The notes under the pieces: model-generated
The model's database searches: none
What the model saw: only the letters and a program-made list of their open reading frames with translations
Told to the model about the DNA's origin: nothing
Assembly (NCBI GenBank): GCA_032622095.1
Contig: CP136061.1
Location: 123,580,754 to 123,644,753, forward strand
Direction: 5' to 3'
Origin: Siphonodentalium dalli
Lineage: Eukaryota; Mollusca; Scaphopoda; Gadilida; Siphonodentaliidae
Length of the DNA: 64,000 bases
Position numbers and translations under genes: made by a program
Shown here: positions 23,301-35,519 of the stretch, one piece after another
Position numbering within the stretch: position 1 is the stretch's first letter
Layout of the letters: each line of letters starts with the position of its first letter

Positions 23301-25399
23301 TAAACTACCTTCATTATTCTGCCCAAATAAGTACTTTGTCTCGTGTCTCGGTGTTGAAGATTTTTATTTGGAGACGTATAATCATGGAATAGTAATATTT
23401 CTGCGCATGTACAATTCCTCTTGAGAAATTGTTGATAAGAAAAGCATTGTGGTAAGATTGTGCTGATGTTTTATCCAAACTCTTTAGGCCAGTGGACAAT
23501 ATGGCTTGTTTTTCAGGGAATATGTCTGCTCCAAAAAATCATGCACCTTCACGTATTTATAACCTACCTTAAAAAACAAACCATCCGAAGCACAACCCCG
23601 ATGAATAACCTTGATTACTGGTGCTCATTTAGATGCCGGAGTTTATCGAATTTTAAATTCCTGCACGACTGATGCTGCATTACAAGTTTCTGGATGGGCA
23701 CCAATCCTGATTCAGTATATTTAGTGCCTATGATGATTAAGGGACTCCAATAAATACCTTGTACATAAATAATAAACACAAATATCTGCCTACCTCATCA
23801 CGTTGAAAAAGACATTTCCTGAGAAACAAACTATTTTGTTTATCTGGCCTTGCATGAGTTTGTTGATGGAGTTTTTGTGCCTTTGATTTCTGTATGGATG
23901 TACTAAAATCGAGGTCTAATACAAGAGCCCAATTGGATAGACAAAGAAAAGAATGTGAAATTTGCCTCTTATGCTGTGGATATTTCATTATTTTGGAGTT
24001 TTATTAAAAAAAAACTCATTGGATCACGATACCTAGAGTATCAACTCATTGGATCACGATACCTCGAGTATCGAAATTGTCTCCTCAAAGGAGAGAGGCT
24101 TCTGCCTCAAAATGGATTTTAAGAATTTTGTCTTTTTCGTTTCAAGATTGTTCATGGACATGAAGATAAGAAGTGCCTGCCTGAAAGAAGCCTATTTTAA
24201 AAAGAAGTTCATAATGTTACTCAAATCATTGACTGTAGAAATTATACTAGCAAATAAGCAAAACATTAAGCAGTCAATCATATTTGGTTTCAATTGATAA
24301 TCATAGCCCTGTATTACAATGATTTGCGATGAAAGGTAATTTCAGGCAGGTTTCTCTTCAATTGTCCATGCTTTGCGATTTGTTGAGGAATATATCCCTT
24401 TAAGAGAATAAATTGATGTTGTACATAGAAGCTCTGCTTCGGGGAACTGTACACTAAGGGGGGAATGATATGCATATTATAATATATGGAGGGATTGTGT
24501 TAACTAAGAATTGTAAAGTTCAATATTTAGTACTAATTTTACTATTTCGTCATTTCATGGAATAAAGTTTTTCAATATTATGATGTCAAATCATAATGTG
24601 TTAAAAAAAGCTTGTCAAGAGTCGTGTCATATGACTCTATATGTCTTAGTTTTCTCAAATTTATGCGCAGAATTTGTAACTATGTATCTGCTTTTGTCAG
24701 ACTTGAAAATTGTGAATAGCATTTTTCAGCAATTTCCCTGTGGATTAACTTCATCTTTTTTCTACTTGTTCCCAGTGCTGATAATGTTAGTTTCTTTTTC
24801 AAATTTGGTAATTTTATTCTAATTAAAATCAACTATATTTATAGTTAATTCACAATATCAAGTTAGATCTATCATTTTTGAAGTCGCATTATTTTAGATC
24901 TATAATATTATAGATCTTAAAATTGTAGGATATGCCAATATAATTTTTTGGCTGAATATTTATCGAAATGTTGAGACTAAGCTCCCCATTTATTAAATGT
25001 TTTTCACTTGCTATTTCCACTGGGGATCAACTGCTTCTCTGCGTTCTGTTCTTTCATAATTACAGGCCCAGTTATTCCACAAATTTCTCTGAAAACATAA
25101 TTTATGGAAGTCTTCAGCCATATAAATAATGTGCATATTTGTGAACAGATAAATTATTAAATTACTCTTGAGACCATAGAGATAAATTAATTGGCAGAAT
25201 ATACGGGGTTTGATATCTCCAATAATATCAAAAGAAAAATTCAGTGAGACGGTATATCAGGAATGGACAGTGGTGTTGGATCTGTCATCCAATTTAAGCA
25301 ACATGTTAAAGTTGCTGTCTTGTCATATCCTTGAGGTATAATCCTGTGTTTTATAATAACTATAGATAGGATGACCAACAGGGACAGGCAAGAACATTA
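20304..25399 (+). other. Probable long 3' UTR and spacer downstream of FAM120-like gene
   Basis: After the stop codon about 4 kb show almost none of the repeat families found elsewhere, which fits a retained 3' UTR. Candidate poly(A) signals AATAAA occur at 21755, 22048 and 24561; the sequence does not say which is used. A 30-bp unit ('actcattggatcacgatacc' plus 't(a/c)gagtatca') is repeated twice at 24013-24072. No coding motif was recognised in the short ORFs. Confidence 0.45.
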
Positions 25400-26284
25400 G
25401 GCCACAGGAAGTTGATTCTCTGTTTCTCAGACACTTTTTTTCCCAAAGCAGGCAGGCAGGCAGATTTTTATATTTATTTTTTCTGGCCAAAATTTACCGG
25501 CAGGCAGGTTTTTATTACCATATTTTATGACCAAAATTTACCGGCAGGCAGGTTTTTATTTCCAATAATGTTGACACTATCCTTGCTGAAACCAAGTTTT
25601 TTTTCTTCCAAATATTCTAGAAATTTTTGGGCGAGTTCATCCCTTTTATTTATGGATTTGTCCAACTTTGGAAGCTGGAAAGTCTTTTCCATAAGAACAC
25701 TGAATGCAGACTTCGTTGGTGCATCCGCACTGGTAGTTGCACGTTGACAAGTACTTGAAGAAGTATTGGTGGTCACCGTGATCTTAAAATAAAAGCCAAA
25801 AATGTCTGCAACCTGTGTGGCTTTCAGTTCAGGTGAGACGAAGTCTGATGTTTTGATTTTTCCAACAGAAATGGATTTGATGCTTCCGCTGTGTTGGGAC
25901 GTTATCCGTTCCGATAAATTCCGACATGTTTCATCGATCTCAACACTCACTATAGTCCAGGGGATAAGATATTTGTTGCCGTCCCACACGCAAACATTCA
26001 GAATTGCAACCATTGTTTTAGCGGAAGTAGATCGGGCGCGTTCGATTAAGATTCCGGACATCGGCTTGTTCGATCTATTAAAAGATTGGAATTATGAGAT
26101 AGAGTTGCGCCTCTTTGTCCACACCTGTTAACAATGGTCGATTGCGAACTTCACGGATTGCGAGCGGCGGGATGAATTATACTTTTTATTTTTGGTAGGC
26201 TATAAAAAGTACCCAGCGGCGTATTTTTTCGGGGGGCGGCGGTGTCTGAGAAACAGAGAATCAGAGAATCAACTTCCTATGGCC
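25400..26284 (-). mobile_element. Compact inverted-repeat element carrying one ORF
   Basis: The left end GGCCACAGGAAGTTGATTCTC (25400) and the complementary right end (26244-26284) share about 35 bp, including 'tgtttctcagacac'. The right end has an extra 'tctgattc' step. TTA flanks both sides (25397-25399, 26285-26287), giving a 3-bp target duplication. Such a duplication with GGCC-type ends is found in PIF/Harbinger elements, but no DDE transposase or Myb-like protein is visible, so the superfamily is uncertain. The left part holds two copies of a unit ending 'tttaccggcaggcagg' (25450-25555). Confidence 0.65.
25525..26061 (-). CDS. Unidentified 178-residue ORF inside the inverted-repeat element
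   Basis: The longest non-repetitive single-frame ORF in the window apart from the copia genes. It starts MSGILIERARSTSAKTMVA and continues with WDGNKYLIPWTIVSVEIDE, a serine/threonine-rich middle (TTNTSSSTCQRATTSADA) and a charged C-terminus (KRDELAQKFLEYLEEKKLGF). No signal peptide, membrane segment, zinc pattern or catalytic triad is evident. The N-terminal half alternates hydrophobic residues like a beta-rich fold. The C-terminus is coded in the 'accggcaggcagg' repeat, so it may not be original. It fills the element from near its right end. It could be a transposon accessory protein, a captured host fragment or a chance frame; I do not recognise it. Confidence 0.45.
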   Translation of the reverse strand: MSGILIERARSTSAKTMVAILNVCVWDGNKYLIPWTIVSVEIDETCRNLSERITSQHSGSIKSISVGKIKTSDFVSPELKATQVADIFGFYFKITVTTNTSSSTCQRATTSADAPTKSAFSVLMEKTFQLPKLDKSINKRDELAQKFLEYLEEKKLGFSKDSVNIIGNKNLPAGKFWS

Positions 26285-26287
26285 TTA

Positions 26288-27889
26288 ATATTATTTAATA
26301 AATACGTAACATTCATAAATTGAGGTTTTTCAAACAAAAACAAAGCAGTGAAATGTACCATTCTAATGTCTGAAATATTTGGAGTGGGACACTTGGTTCT
26401 CATACACTGTACATATGGATCTAACTCATGCAAATAATTAGCCCTATATCCAACTTTATCTCTAAAAATAATCCGTTTTCCACAAAGTGGTAATCTTTTT
26501 ACCAAAGGACATTGCGAGGGGCAGTTGAGTCCAAGTGGTTTCATGAGAATTGCTTCTTATAAAATAAGCTTTTCTATCCATGGAAATGTACCCATATTTT
26601 CCCAAATATGCTATTTATAGTCTAAAGTAATCGGATATCTATCAATATTAATCGTGTTGCGGTGTTTTGCATGTCAAGGTTTCTATTCTTATTTAGATTT
26701 CATTATAGGGTCACTTGCAGAATCATGTTGTTCTTTAACCTACGTTAATTACGAATGTGTAGTAGACCAGTGCTAGTGCATACTAAAAGCATCATCTGAA
26801 AGTGTAGCATAACTATTTGTGGTAGACTGTGGATGTCCTTAGTCAGATTTAGAATATTTGATGGATAAAATTACATGCTAATCATTGATTGAACATGTAG
26901 TTTTCATTATGATTGGAGGAAACTTTTGTTTTCGATTTGAACTGACGCAATTGCACTGAACTTGGTTATGTTAAAATTAGATGTAAACAAAATCAGAACA
27001 TCAATAGAATGGTTTATTGCAAGTCGGACAAATCATGTTGACTAAACACTTTTCGATATGTCTATATGTTAAGTATATCTATTGTCATTATTACGTTCAA
27101 TTGGAGTTAGGGTTTTAACACACAAATTTCATTTTTACACAATGTACCAGAGTATTAATCCCTCATTTTATCAGAAAATTAGAGTTTCAGACATTGATCT
27201 GAGTTTATTTTGCAGCTAAGGTTTCACATATACAAATTAAAAAAAAAAATAGTAAATATGAAAATTCTAATAAGAGAATGACACTTTGAACGACTAAATA
27301 GACCCAGATGAATAAAATTATGTTTTCAGTCATAAATAATTGAATTTAATATTTCAAACAAGTAACAAAGATATTAAAAACAGGTATATTTGAAACCTTT
27401 TTGGCAGACAATTAGTCTGAAAGTTTCACGCTTGATTGATCTTAGAGTACTGTTGTCTTTAGGAAATATACAGGGAAACATGTGATAGTGTGGTTGGTAA
27501 ATCACCACTCATGTCTTAACTATAAAAAACTGGTGTGTATTGTGAGGTTTGTTGTATAGTACTTTGATCATATTTGACTTTTGCTTCTTGTTGGTAGTCT
27601 CTTGTATAACTTTCTTGATAAAGCCATAAATAAGTTGTCAAGCTTAAGGGTTCAAATAGTGATTTGTAAAGGCTTGGTGTTTCGTCACCAGAGCTTCATA
27701 AAAAGTTTGTTCATCAAGCATGAAGGTAGTGACTTCATTATCGGATTTCTGTTCTCAGATTTTATTGGTTTGGAACTTGTTAACCCAGCAGTTACAACTT
27801 TGTCAAGGAATGTAAGTTACGTGAATAAATGTTCAATTCTAATTCAGTCGTCTGTTATTACCCTGTTTGGATATATGTCATACTAACTG
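26288..27889. other. AT-rich spacer, nothing recognised
   Basis: No repeat family, splice-framed exon or protein motif was seen. Short ORFs on both strands (for example the minus-strand frame ending at 26269) lack any recognisable pattern. Confidence 0.4.
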
Positions 27890-28690
27890 ATGTGCCCGAC
27901 TTCGTCAGGGCAATTTAGGGATTTCTTTGTAATCGCCTCCATCTGGGCAGAATATACAGCATCTGATTAGTCCAGAAACATGCCTATATGAGCATGTATG
28001 AGTGACACTGTCGCACACGAAATTGGACCCACCCATATTGATCACGGGATCAAAGAAAGCCTACATACCAAATTTGAGTCGGATCGGTCGAGTAGTTTTC
28101 GATTCTGTAACATGCACATTCATACATACACACACACAGACAGAAGTTCCAAAATATATAATGGACTAGCAGATTAGCTCGCCACTGGCGGGATTGGTCC
28201 CATGGCTTTGGTCAATCCATTTTTTTTTCAAGGTAACCCCGTACAGGCACGCCAACCCGACAAAAATATTCCCCACGTCGATGTCACCGCTGACGACCGA
28301 GATATCGCCCAAGGTCATTTGTGGGTACCCGTTTCAAGGTCAAGGTCACCTCGGGCGGACAAACTGACCCGACGAAAATGTCCCTGGGAACCTCTAAGTA
28401 CGAAATTTCGTCTCGATATCCCCTGTTTCTGAGACTTGCCGTATTTCACTAAAGTAGATAAACACTCTTTAATAGCGACGCCTCATATACAAACGCTCAT
28501 TAATTATCACGCGATTAACCCATCAATCCCCATTACAGTGGCAGTTGAAGGAGTGGTCGCACGGGCTCGCGAATGGTCCGATGACACTTTCCGTGGCTTT
28601 TTACCCTTGGCAAGTTTGGGCTCAATTGGTCGAGCCGTTTTCGAGTCTATAAAGGATATATATATAAATAGTAGATTTTACAATGTTCGT
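27890..28690. repeat. Dispersed repeat with retroposon-like tail
   Basis: The stretch 'ctacataccaaatttgagtc', 'ggatcggtcgagtagttttc', then 'acacacacacagacagaagt' has the look of 3' regions of invertebrate LINEs or SINEs. It is followed by GC-richer text (28190-28430) with 'aaggtcaaggtcacctcggg' and a second 'gagccgttttcgagtc' block. The exact family was not identified. Confidence 0.4.
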
Positions 28691-29428
28691 CCGTTAACTT
28701 TTTTGTCCCTGGGTATAAACATAGCATTTCTATTCTCCCACTCTCATGTTTAAATTTGTTGTATCTCTTCCCTGAGAGTACTGAATAGATTCAGGAGTGT
28801 AACATATTTGTTGTGTCAAGTGGTTGTTGAAGGCAATCACTTGTGAGGAATCATATTTGGTTGATCAGACAATGGGTTAACACGTTGAGTGCCAGCTACC
28901 ATAACTCGTACTAAAAGTCCTTCGTAAGTGCCACTATGAGTTAACTTGTACTAAACATGGGGTCTTTTATTCTTGCAATTAGTTGCCATGTATGTGCAAA
29001 TCCTGCACCGGTATTAGTTCATTTAGACTGGGTGACCTAATTAGTCTTTGTATTTTGAGTTACTCCCCATGTAACTCTAAACAGATTGACTAAGCGGAGG
29101 TCGAAAGAGGTCATAACAGAAGACGAGAAATGAGTTTCCTCTGTTGTTGATAGTACTTGGGGAGGTCCTGCAGATCTGTATTTCTTAATTCTAATGTATA
29201 GAGTATATACTGTTTGGACTCGTAATGTTGTGACACTGCAGTTTTCACAATCAATATCGATAAAATGGACAGATTGAAAATGTCTAACTTCATCTGTCAA
29301 GAACATATACGATAATAGTACGTGACTGAGGGTGGTGAGATATTTTCCTGTAGTGACGGAGCAATGTTTTATTTGCCAAGTCCTTGCAACACAGTGGGTC
29401 AGTTATTTGTCAGTGGAACATGAAAGGT
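28691..29428. other. Spacer, nothing recognised
   Basis: Contains a short imperfect repeat of 'ctcgtactaaaagtcc' / 'cttgtactaaacatgg' (28906-28962). Otherwise I see no structure. Confidence 0.35.
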
Positions 29429-29716
29429 ACAGTAATGCCCTAATTAATCGACTCCCTAACCACAGCAGAATTATGGGTAACTTTTCAGGATTTAGTCGGA
29501 AATATGGCTTGTTGCCATTCATCGTAAAGCTCTCCCTGAGAGCTTTCCGATGAATGGCAACAAGCCATATTTCCGACTAAATCCTGAAAAGTTACCCATA
29601 ATTCTGCTGTGGCAGAGCTTTCCGATGAATTGCAACAAGCCATATTTCCGACTAAATCCTGAAAAGTTACCCATAATTCTGCTGTGGTTAGGGAGTCGAT
29701 TAATTAGGGCATTACT
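29429..29716. mobile_element. Foldback MITE with an extra right arm
   Basis: The left arm runs from ACAGTAATGCCCTAATTAAT through 'cacagcagaattatgggtaa' to 'ggaaagctctc...'. Its complement follows at 29540-29612. A second complement (29614-29716) repeats the right arm and ends in 'ttagggcattact'. This gives one left and two right arms. The terminal GCATTACT is where the neighbouring hAT-like element inserted. Consensus ends with TA suggest a mariner-type (TA target) MITE. Confidence 0.75.
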
Positions 29717-29807
29717 TAGGGACCGACGAATCGGCAATTTCAACATCGAATCGAATCACGATAATGATTCGAAATCGAATCGAATCTTTTTCAAACACTT
29801 TAGTAGA

Positions 29808-30251
29808 GCCGATGGGGTCATTGTCACAAGGCTCCGGTCACATTCGTAGCCAGCTTTTTAAATGGATCACAAATGTAGCCAGCTTTTCTAATTCCATGCT
29901 TTATATGGCACGAAATCTGATGTCATCACATTCGTGACTAAAATGTCGAAGTCATGCTCCAAAACTTACTTCGTTTATCAACTTATATTGGAATAAATTT
30001 CCAGCATTCCAACGACATTGATCGGAAACCTCAGGTTATTAATGAACTAAATATAAAAACAAAATTCAAGTTGTTTTTCATCCATCAACTCAGAAAAATG
30101 AGATTAACCTGATCGTGTTCATTGAGGCTCGCCTGAAAATGAAAAGCTGGCTACAAATGTGATCGCCATAGAAAAGCTGGCTACATTTGTGATCGATTTA
30201 AAAAGCTGGCTACGAATGTGATCGATGCCTTGTGACAATGACCCCATCAGC
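29808..30251. mobile_element. Mutator-like MITE nested in the hAT-like element
   Basis: The left end GCCGATGGGGTCATTGTCAC and the complementary right end GTGACAATGACCCCATCAGC are flanked by a perfect 9-bp duplication TTTAGTAGA (29799-29807 and 30252-30260). Nine-base duplications are typical of Mutator-like elements. Subterminal 'aaaagctggctac' / 'gtagccagctttt' occurs five times (two on the left, three on the right), each followed by 'aatgtgatcg' or similar. No ORF of note. Confidence 0.8.
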
Positions 30252-30929
30252 TTTAGTAGATTGGCGGTACCGATCAGTGGGGGGTACGAGCAAAAATGGG
30301 GGCAATTGTCCAATGATTTTATAACGTCGGTGAGATAACTCAGATTACGAAGGAGGTTCATTAAACTTAATTTCTATGACGTGATATGAACAATATTTAA
30401 TCAGGGTTTAAACAGTTCAATATATGAGAATGGCACGCCATCATTTCATATTTTTGACACTGCTACTATGCGTGAAGTTCGTGAAAGTAAGCAGTTTGGA
30501 GTCAATGGAGACTGATTTCGAGTCATTGCAAACGGAAACTCTTCTGCGCATGTACGCTTCACCCTGTCGCACACAGCAGGCACGCGCGATATCAAAATTG
30601 CGCATCGTGTCTTGGCAAACGGGATTACAGGAACTATGTAATGTATAGTATCCCGACTTGGGCCTGTCCATCGGATCAATTGAGTTGTCATGAAAGCTAA
30701 ATGGTCATCCATATTCCATTTCCCGGATAACATATTCTGTATAAAGATGTTGATCGAATTTAGACACGACATGTTGGAGCCCAGAATGTTTATTTAATAT
30801 ATTTATATCGTGTTAAGTTTTAAAATTAAAAAAAAAAAAATTATTTGATTGAGCCGAGTAACACAATATAGGTTTTTCTGGTATAAGAATATCAAATACC
30901 GATATACAAATATGTCTCACAAGAAATTC

Positions 30930-31076
30930 ACTCGCTTCTGCAGCTGTGGCCGGGCAAAATTGCCACATTGCTGGTTTTATGTGGTGGAGGAAACCTGTGT
31001 GCGCTGCGATTATGGTACAACCGTGATAAACACGCGAACCACCACATGCAGACATACCAGCAGGTCGCACGAGTAA
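30930..31076 (+). pseudogene. BED-finger-like fragment in the hAT-like element
   Basis: One frame gives PHCWFYVVEETCVRCDYGT, followed by TTTCRHTSRSHE. An aromatic W-x-Y core, C-x2-C and H-x4-H fit a BED finger with weak spacing. It lies inside an element with hAT ends, which supports the reading. The catalytic domain is missing. Confidence 0.5.
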
Positions 31077-31395
31077 CCCACCGACCTGCCACGAGTAACC
31101 CTCTCTGGGACTGGGAGGCCAATATATATATGAGCAAGTGGGCTATTGGTCAACTTACCCTGTACACATTGGACCACGAAGTTCACAGTTGGTCGCGGAA
31201 GGCGCCTCAATTTAAGTATTGGGGATATAATTAATGTTTTGTAATTTGTATATATAATGCAGTCTATTCCCGGCGATAAAGGACTTGTATACAACGATTC
31301 GAAATATCCCGAATCGCACGACCGCTATTGAATCGAAACGAATCGGAACGTAAGATTCGAAATCGAATCGAATCTCGAAGCTTCGTCGGTCCCTA

Positions 31396-33539
31396 GCATT
31401 ATAGTGCAGCGGCCAAATCGAAAAAGAGGTCTAGTTTTCGAGATACCCCTACCCACGGTAGAACAAGTTAAAACTAACTTTTTTTAAAGGAGAAATATAT
31501 ACTCTTTACGAAAATGATAGTGAAAAATAACGGAATTGGTGGTGCCTATTCTCAAATTGACGATGAACGATACCCACCAGTGACTTTTCCCAGAAATTAA
31601 CGATTTTGGTAAAGTGAGCCCTGCGGCTATGGCCTAAGTGATTTGCCCACATTGTTGGTGTTAAAATGACTACAGCATACCATATTTGTACCTGATATGC
31701 CAGAAGTGTTGGTTAATTTGGATTTTCGTGCCATTTGGAGCCGAAACATTGTTTTTTTGTTGAAAAATCGCTCTTTTTCAATTTTTTTTTAATTTTTCGA
31801 ACATTATCATTCAAACGTATATTGCAATAATATTGAAATATTTAGGTCATATGGTGTAGTAGTTATCTAACAAGCATATGAAGAAAGAAGTTAACAACAA
31901 TTTTGAACGGTTTGCGAGATATTGGATTTTAGCTACCCCTCCCCCAAACACGTTTTTGGTCGAAAAAAATACATATTTTTGATAATGTCATTACAAACAT
32001 TTTTGAATTGATCTGAATGGTACCCAATATGAATCTTGTACTGAAAGTGTTGTCCAGAGATGCCGTTTAATCGATTACAGATGTGTTCAGGCTTTCAGAC
32101 CCCCAGTTACAACAACAACAATTATTTTATTGATAACAGTTAATTTTGCATGCATTAACATCGATGTTAAGTACTAAAACCTTTGTTATAAACAATACGT
32201 GACCAACTATATAATTCATATGGCTCAGTAGTTATCTGGACAACACAAGTAGAAAGAATTTGACAGAAATTGAAAAATAACGGAATAGGTGGCTATTGTC
32301 AAATCGAAGATGAGCGATACCCTCCAGTGACTTTTTCCAGAAATTAACGATTTTGGTAAAGCGAGCCATGTGGCTATGTCCTAGCCTATTTGCCCATATT
32401 GTTGGGGTTAAAATTACTACATCATACCATACTTCTACCTGATATGAAAAAAAGTGTTGGTTAATTTAGATTTTCCTGCCATTTGGAGCCAAAATATTTA
32501 TTTTTTGCTGAAAAATCACACTTTTTCACAAAAATAATATTTTTCGAACATTATCATTCAAATGGATATTGTTATAATGCCAAAATATTTACTTCTTATG
32601 GTGATGCAGTTATCTGCCACGTATGTGCAGAAAGAAGTTAACAGAAATTTAGAACAATTGGCGAAATAATGGATTTTAGCTACACCTCCCCCAAACACGT
32701 TTTTGGTCGAAATATTACATATTTTTGTTCAGAACTTTACCAAACTTCCCAATTGATCATACTGGGACCCAACATAATTCTTTTGTTGAAAATTGAGCCC
32801 GGGGACATTGCTTAAGTGATTAAAGACGTGTTCAGGCTTCCAGACCCCAAATTACAACAACGCATTTTATTTGCTATTACATACAATAAGTGTCGCATAT
32901 CAATCAACCAATCAATAGTTTATTCTCAAAAAACCAATAATGGTATACAGAGATTACAATAATTGGACAGCTGGAGAACCCAGCATGTCCGACGTATAGA
33001 TGCACAAGTACTCCATTCGCATTTAAGATTGATATGCAGTAGTTTGAACTATGGCCAATTGAGTAATCACATTAAAACGTCCCCTCTCTGTCATTGTGGC
33101 AAATAGAAAAAGCATATCATTACTTTTTGGAATACAGTGGTCCTAACACTGAACTTCTATGCGCCATACTGAATGTAATTTTATCAGAAATACTCTTTTT
33201 ATGTACAGCAACTCAGTGAGCGCGAAAATATTAAAATAGTTGACGGGGTTCAGACATTTATCTCGAAAACAAAGCGATTTCCATAATGCTGCCATTTGTT
33301 AAAACTTCGTGAAAAGCATTGAAACCCTGCTGAGTGCGACATTTACCACCTCCAGATCGTCTGCAATCTCACAGCGACGGGCGTATCAATGACGCAAAAC
33401 AACATTATCTGTGTAGCATTGCGTCCAATCAGCTCCAACGAAACTATGTGTATATCATGGTATCCAATCAGTTCCAACTGGATTACATCCTAATTTTCCC
33501 CCATACAATCTCCCTCCCAGATAAATTGTTTACCTCTGG
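31396..33539. repeat. Large degenerate tandem duplication (about 750-bp unit)
   Basis: The block 31511-32165 recurs at 32264-32890. Shared text in order: 'tgaaaaataacggaat', 'ccagaaattaacgattttgg', 'ttcgaacattatcattcaaa', 'cccccaaacacgtttttggt' and 'gtgttcaggctt(t/c)cagacccc'. Divergence is roughly a fifth by eye. The remainder (32891-33539) is unstructured. No coding capacity. Confidence 0.65.
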
Positions 33540-34880
33540 ATAGAACTACCACATACTTATATATCGCATAGTTTCGGCCACAATATATGTTGATATTGAA
33601 TTCATAATCCCTTCAGTACATGATGTGTTCAAGACCTCAAATAGGGTAGGGGTACATACAACAGTGAACATTTGCCAGCCGCTTGTTGTGGAGTGCCACA
33701 TGATGCATACTTTCGGGAACCAACACATATGTATATTCTGATAAAAACTAACCTTTGGTCAAGCCCTCAAATAATATTGGGGTCATATCATTTCACCATG
33801 TGGTGTCTTCCAAGACTTCAAATAAAGTAGGGGTTTTTGCCTTTCTTATTTTCCAGTCACTTTTCGTTAAGTGCTCATTCTTTCAGACCCCAAATCCATC
33901 TATTTACATTGTTTACGTCCTTGTACAATTAACTCGCCATTGTCCATACACGCAGTCAATGATGATATCGTTCCAATCCGTGGTGTGTTCTAGTCTTCAA
34001 ATTGGGAAGGGGGTAATACAAACATTGAAAAATCGCATTATTTATTTTTCAGTCGCTTTTTGTAAAGTGTCCCTGACTGTCGGGTATGAACCCATCTATA
34101 ACAATTGTGTATTTCTTTATATAATAGCCATTTGTCCATATCGTCGTTTGACCACGAGGGCACATCCATTCAGTTCGTGGTAGGTTCAATGGTTTACATG
34201 GGGTAGGGGTCCCTTAAAATTTGCATTCATCGTTTGCCATCTGCTTTGTGTAAGGTGCCACGGTCTTCTCGCGAACGGCAGGCTCGTGAGACCATTGCCA
34301 TTCGGCCACAATCTCGGGTAATATGGATAGCTTATGCCTTGAGCTAGTGTTGTGTTCAAGACTTCAGATAGGGATGGAGTCCCCTGAGAGTAAAATTTAG
34401 CCCTTTCATTTGCTGACCATGTGTTGTAAAGTGCCATAGGCTATCGGGAACCATCTCATCCATAACAGATTCGTATTGCCAGATAATAATCCCATTTGTC
34501 CACAACTTCAGTTAACATTGAGAGCATATCATTTTGTTAAGACTTCAAGTTGGATAGTGGGGTCCTCAAGACATAGAAAATTCGCCTTCTTGTTTGCCAG
34601 CCGCTTTTTATAAAGTGTTCCATGATTTCGAGGGAACCAAATCACCCATATATCAATTAATAATTCCATGACAGCAATACCTTTCGATCACACACTCAGC
34701 TAAGTATGAGAGAATATAACTTCAGTTCATGCTCTGATCAAGATATTAAATGGGTTAATGGGGTCCCCCCAAAACAGTGAAAATTCGCCTTTCTCTTTCA
34801 TCAACAAATTTTTGTAAAGTGACCCAGACATTCAAGACCCTGGTATACTATACTCTTTATATAGCGTCCATTCCTGAGAG
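33540..34880. repeat. Degenerate satellite, about 180-bp unit, seven copies
   Basis: Anchors of the type 'gacttcaaatagggtagggg' fall near 33633, 33814, 33990, 34195, 34361, 34540 and 34741, a spacing of about 170-200 bp. Each unit then has 'cagtgaaaattcgcctt', 'ccagccgctttttgtaaagtg' in variant forms, and a 'cgggaaccaacccat' element. ORFs of up to 142 codons here are by-products of the repeat. Confidence 0.65.
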
Positions 34881-35116
34881 TTGGTTCGTAATCTGGATTT
34901 CTGAGAAGCATCATGCCCATATCCACACTAACTACCCCCCCTAAAGCACTGCCCTAAGTGTCATACACACCTTAACAATGATGCTGAACACTTTGAGGCA
35001 TTTATATTGAAGAAATGTTGTAAGAGGAAAAAATTGCGACCACTCAGGAAAAAAGTGACTTTTTCGCAGCTGAATCACCCACCCACCCCGGCCTAGTGTA
35101 TGGAAAAAAGTGGATG

Positions 35117-35154
<38 letters not shown>

Positions 35155-35519
35155 TGATTAAATCCTCATTTTCTGGTCTCACAATTATTTTTTTTTTTTT
35201 TTATTTAACATCGCCATGCAACGTTATGACAGACAAATGGTTCATTAGTGTCGATCCTCATTACTGATTTATTACATTGTTTAACAGTGCACTGCCATGG
35301 GTGCCTTGTGTTACCCATTAAGCTGTATCACCTAATCAATTAGCAGATTATCATACTTAAAATTTGAATTGCATGCCGCTCCCGTATCAAAATAAATTTT
35401 GGTTTTTGAATAAAATTTCCGATTTTGGCTGATTTTGGGATAAAACAAACTTTGGTCAGCGAAAAAATTGGCCATAGGCAGCATGAACCCTTGTAGTCAT
35501 TTTTGTTCCTTGAATTAGC
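34881..35519. repeat. Spacer with C37 and T-rich tracts
   Basis: A run of 37 C occupies 35118-35154, followed by T-rich sequence at 35190-35202. No coding signal. Such a long C run may be mis-sized in any assembly. Confidence 0.8.

Larger units (their letters stand above)
29717..31395 (+). mobile_element. hAT-like element (second family) with BED-finger remnant
   Basis: The perfect inverted ends are TAGGGACCGACGAA (29717-29730) and TTCGTCGGTCCCTA (31382-31395). The flanking 8-mers GCATTACT and GCATTATA match at six of eight positions. Subterminal 'gattcgaaatcgaatcgaat' repeats occur at both ends. The interior holds a decayed BED finger (30930-31076) and a nested Mutator-like MITE (29808-30251). 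The right flank is degenerate satellite. Confidence 0.75.

Noticed and set aside
26269-26544. Minus-strand 91-codon ORF with several cysteines
   Set aside because: Overlaps the end of the TTA-flanked element and has no recognisable domain; probably chance.
29519-29849. Overlapping ORFs with repeated PYFRLNPEKLPIILLW text
   Set aside because: They are translations of the foldback MITE arms and recur at every copy of that repeat.
33755-34183. 142-codon ORF
   Set aside because: It lies wholly in a degenerate 180-bp satellite and crosses unit boundaries without any protein motif.
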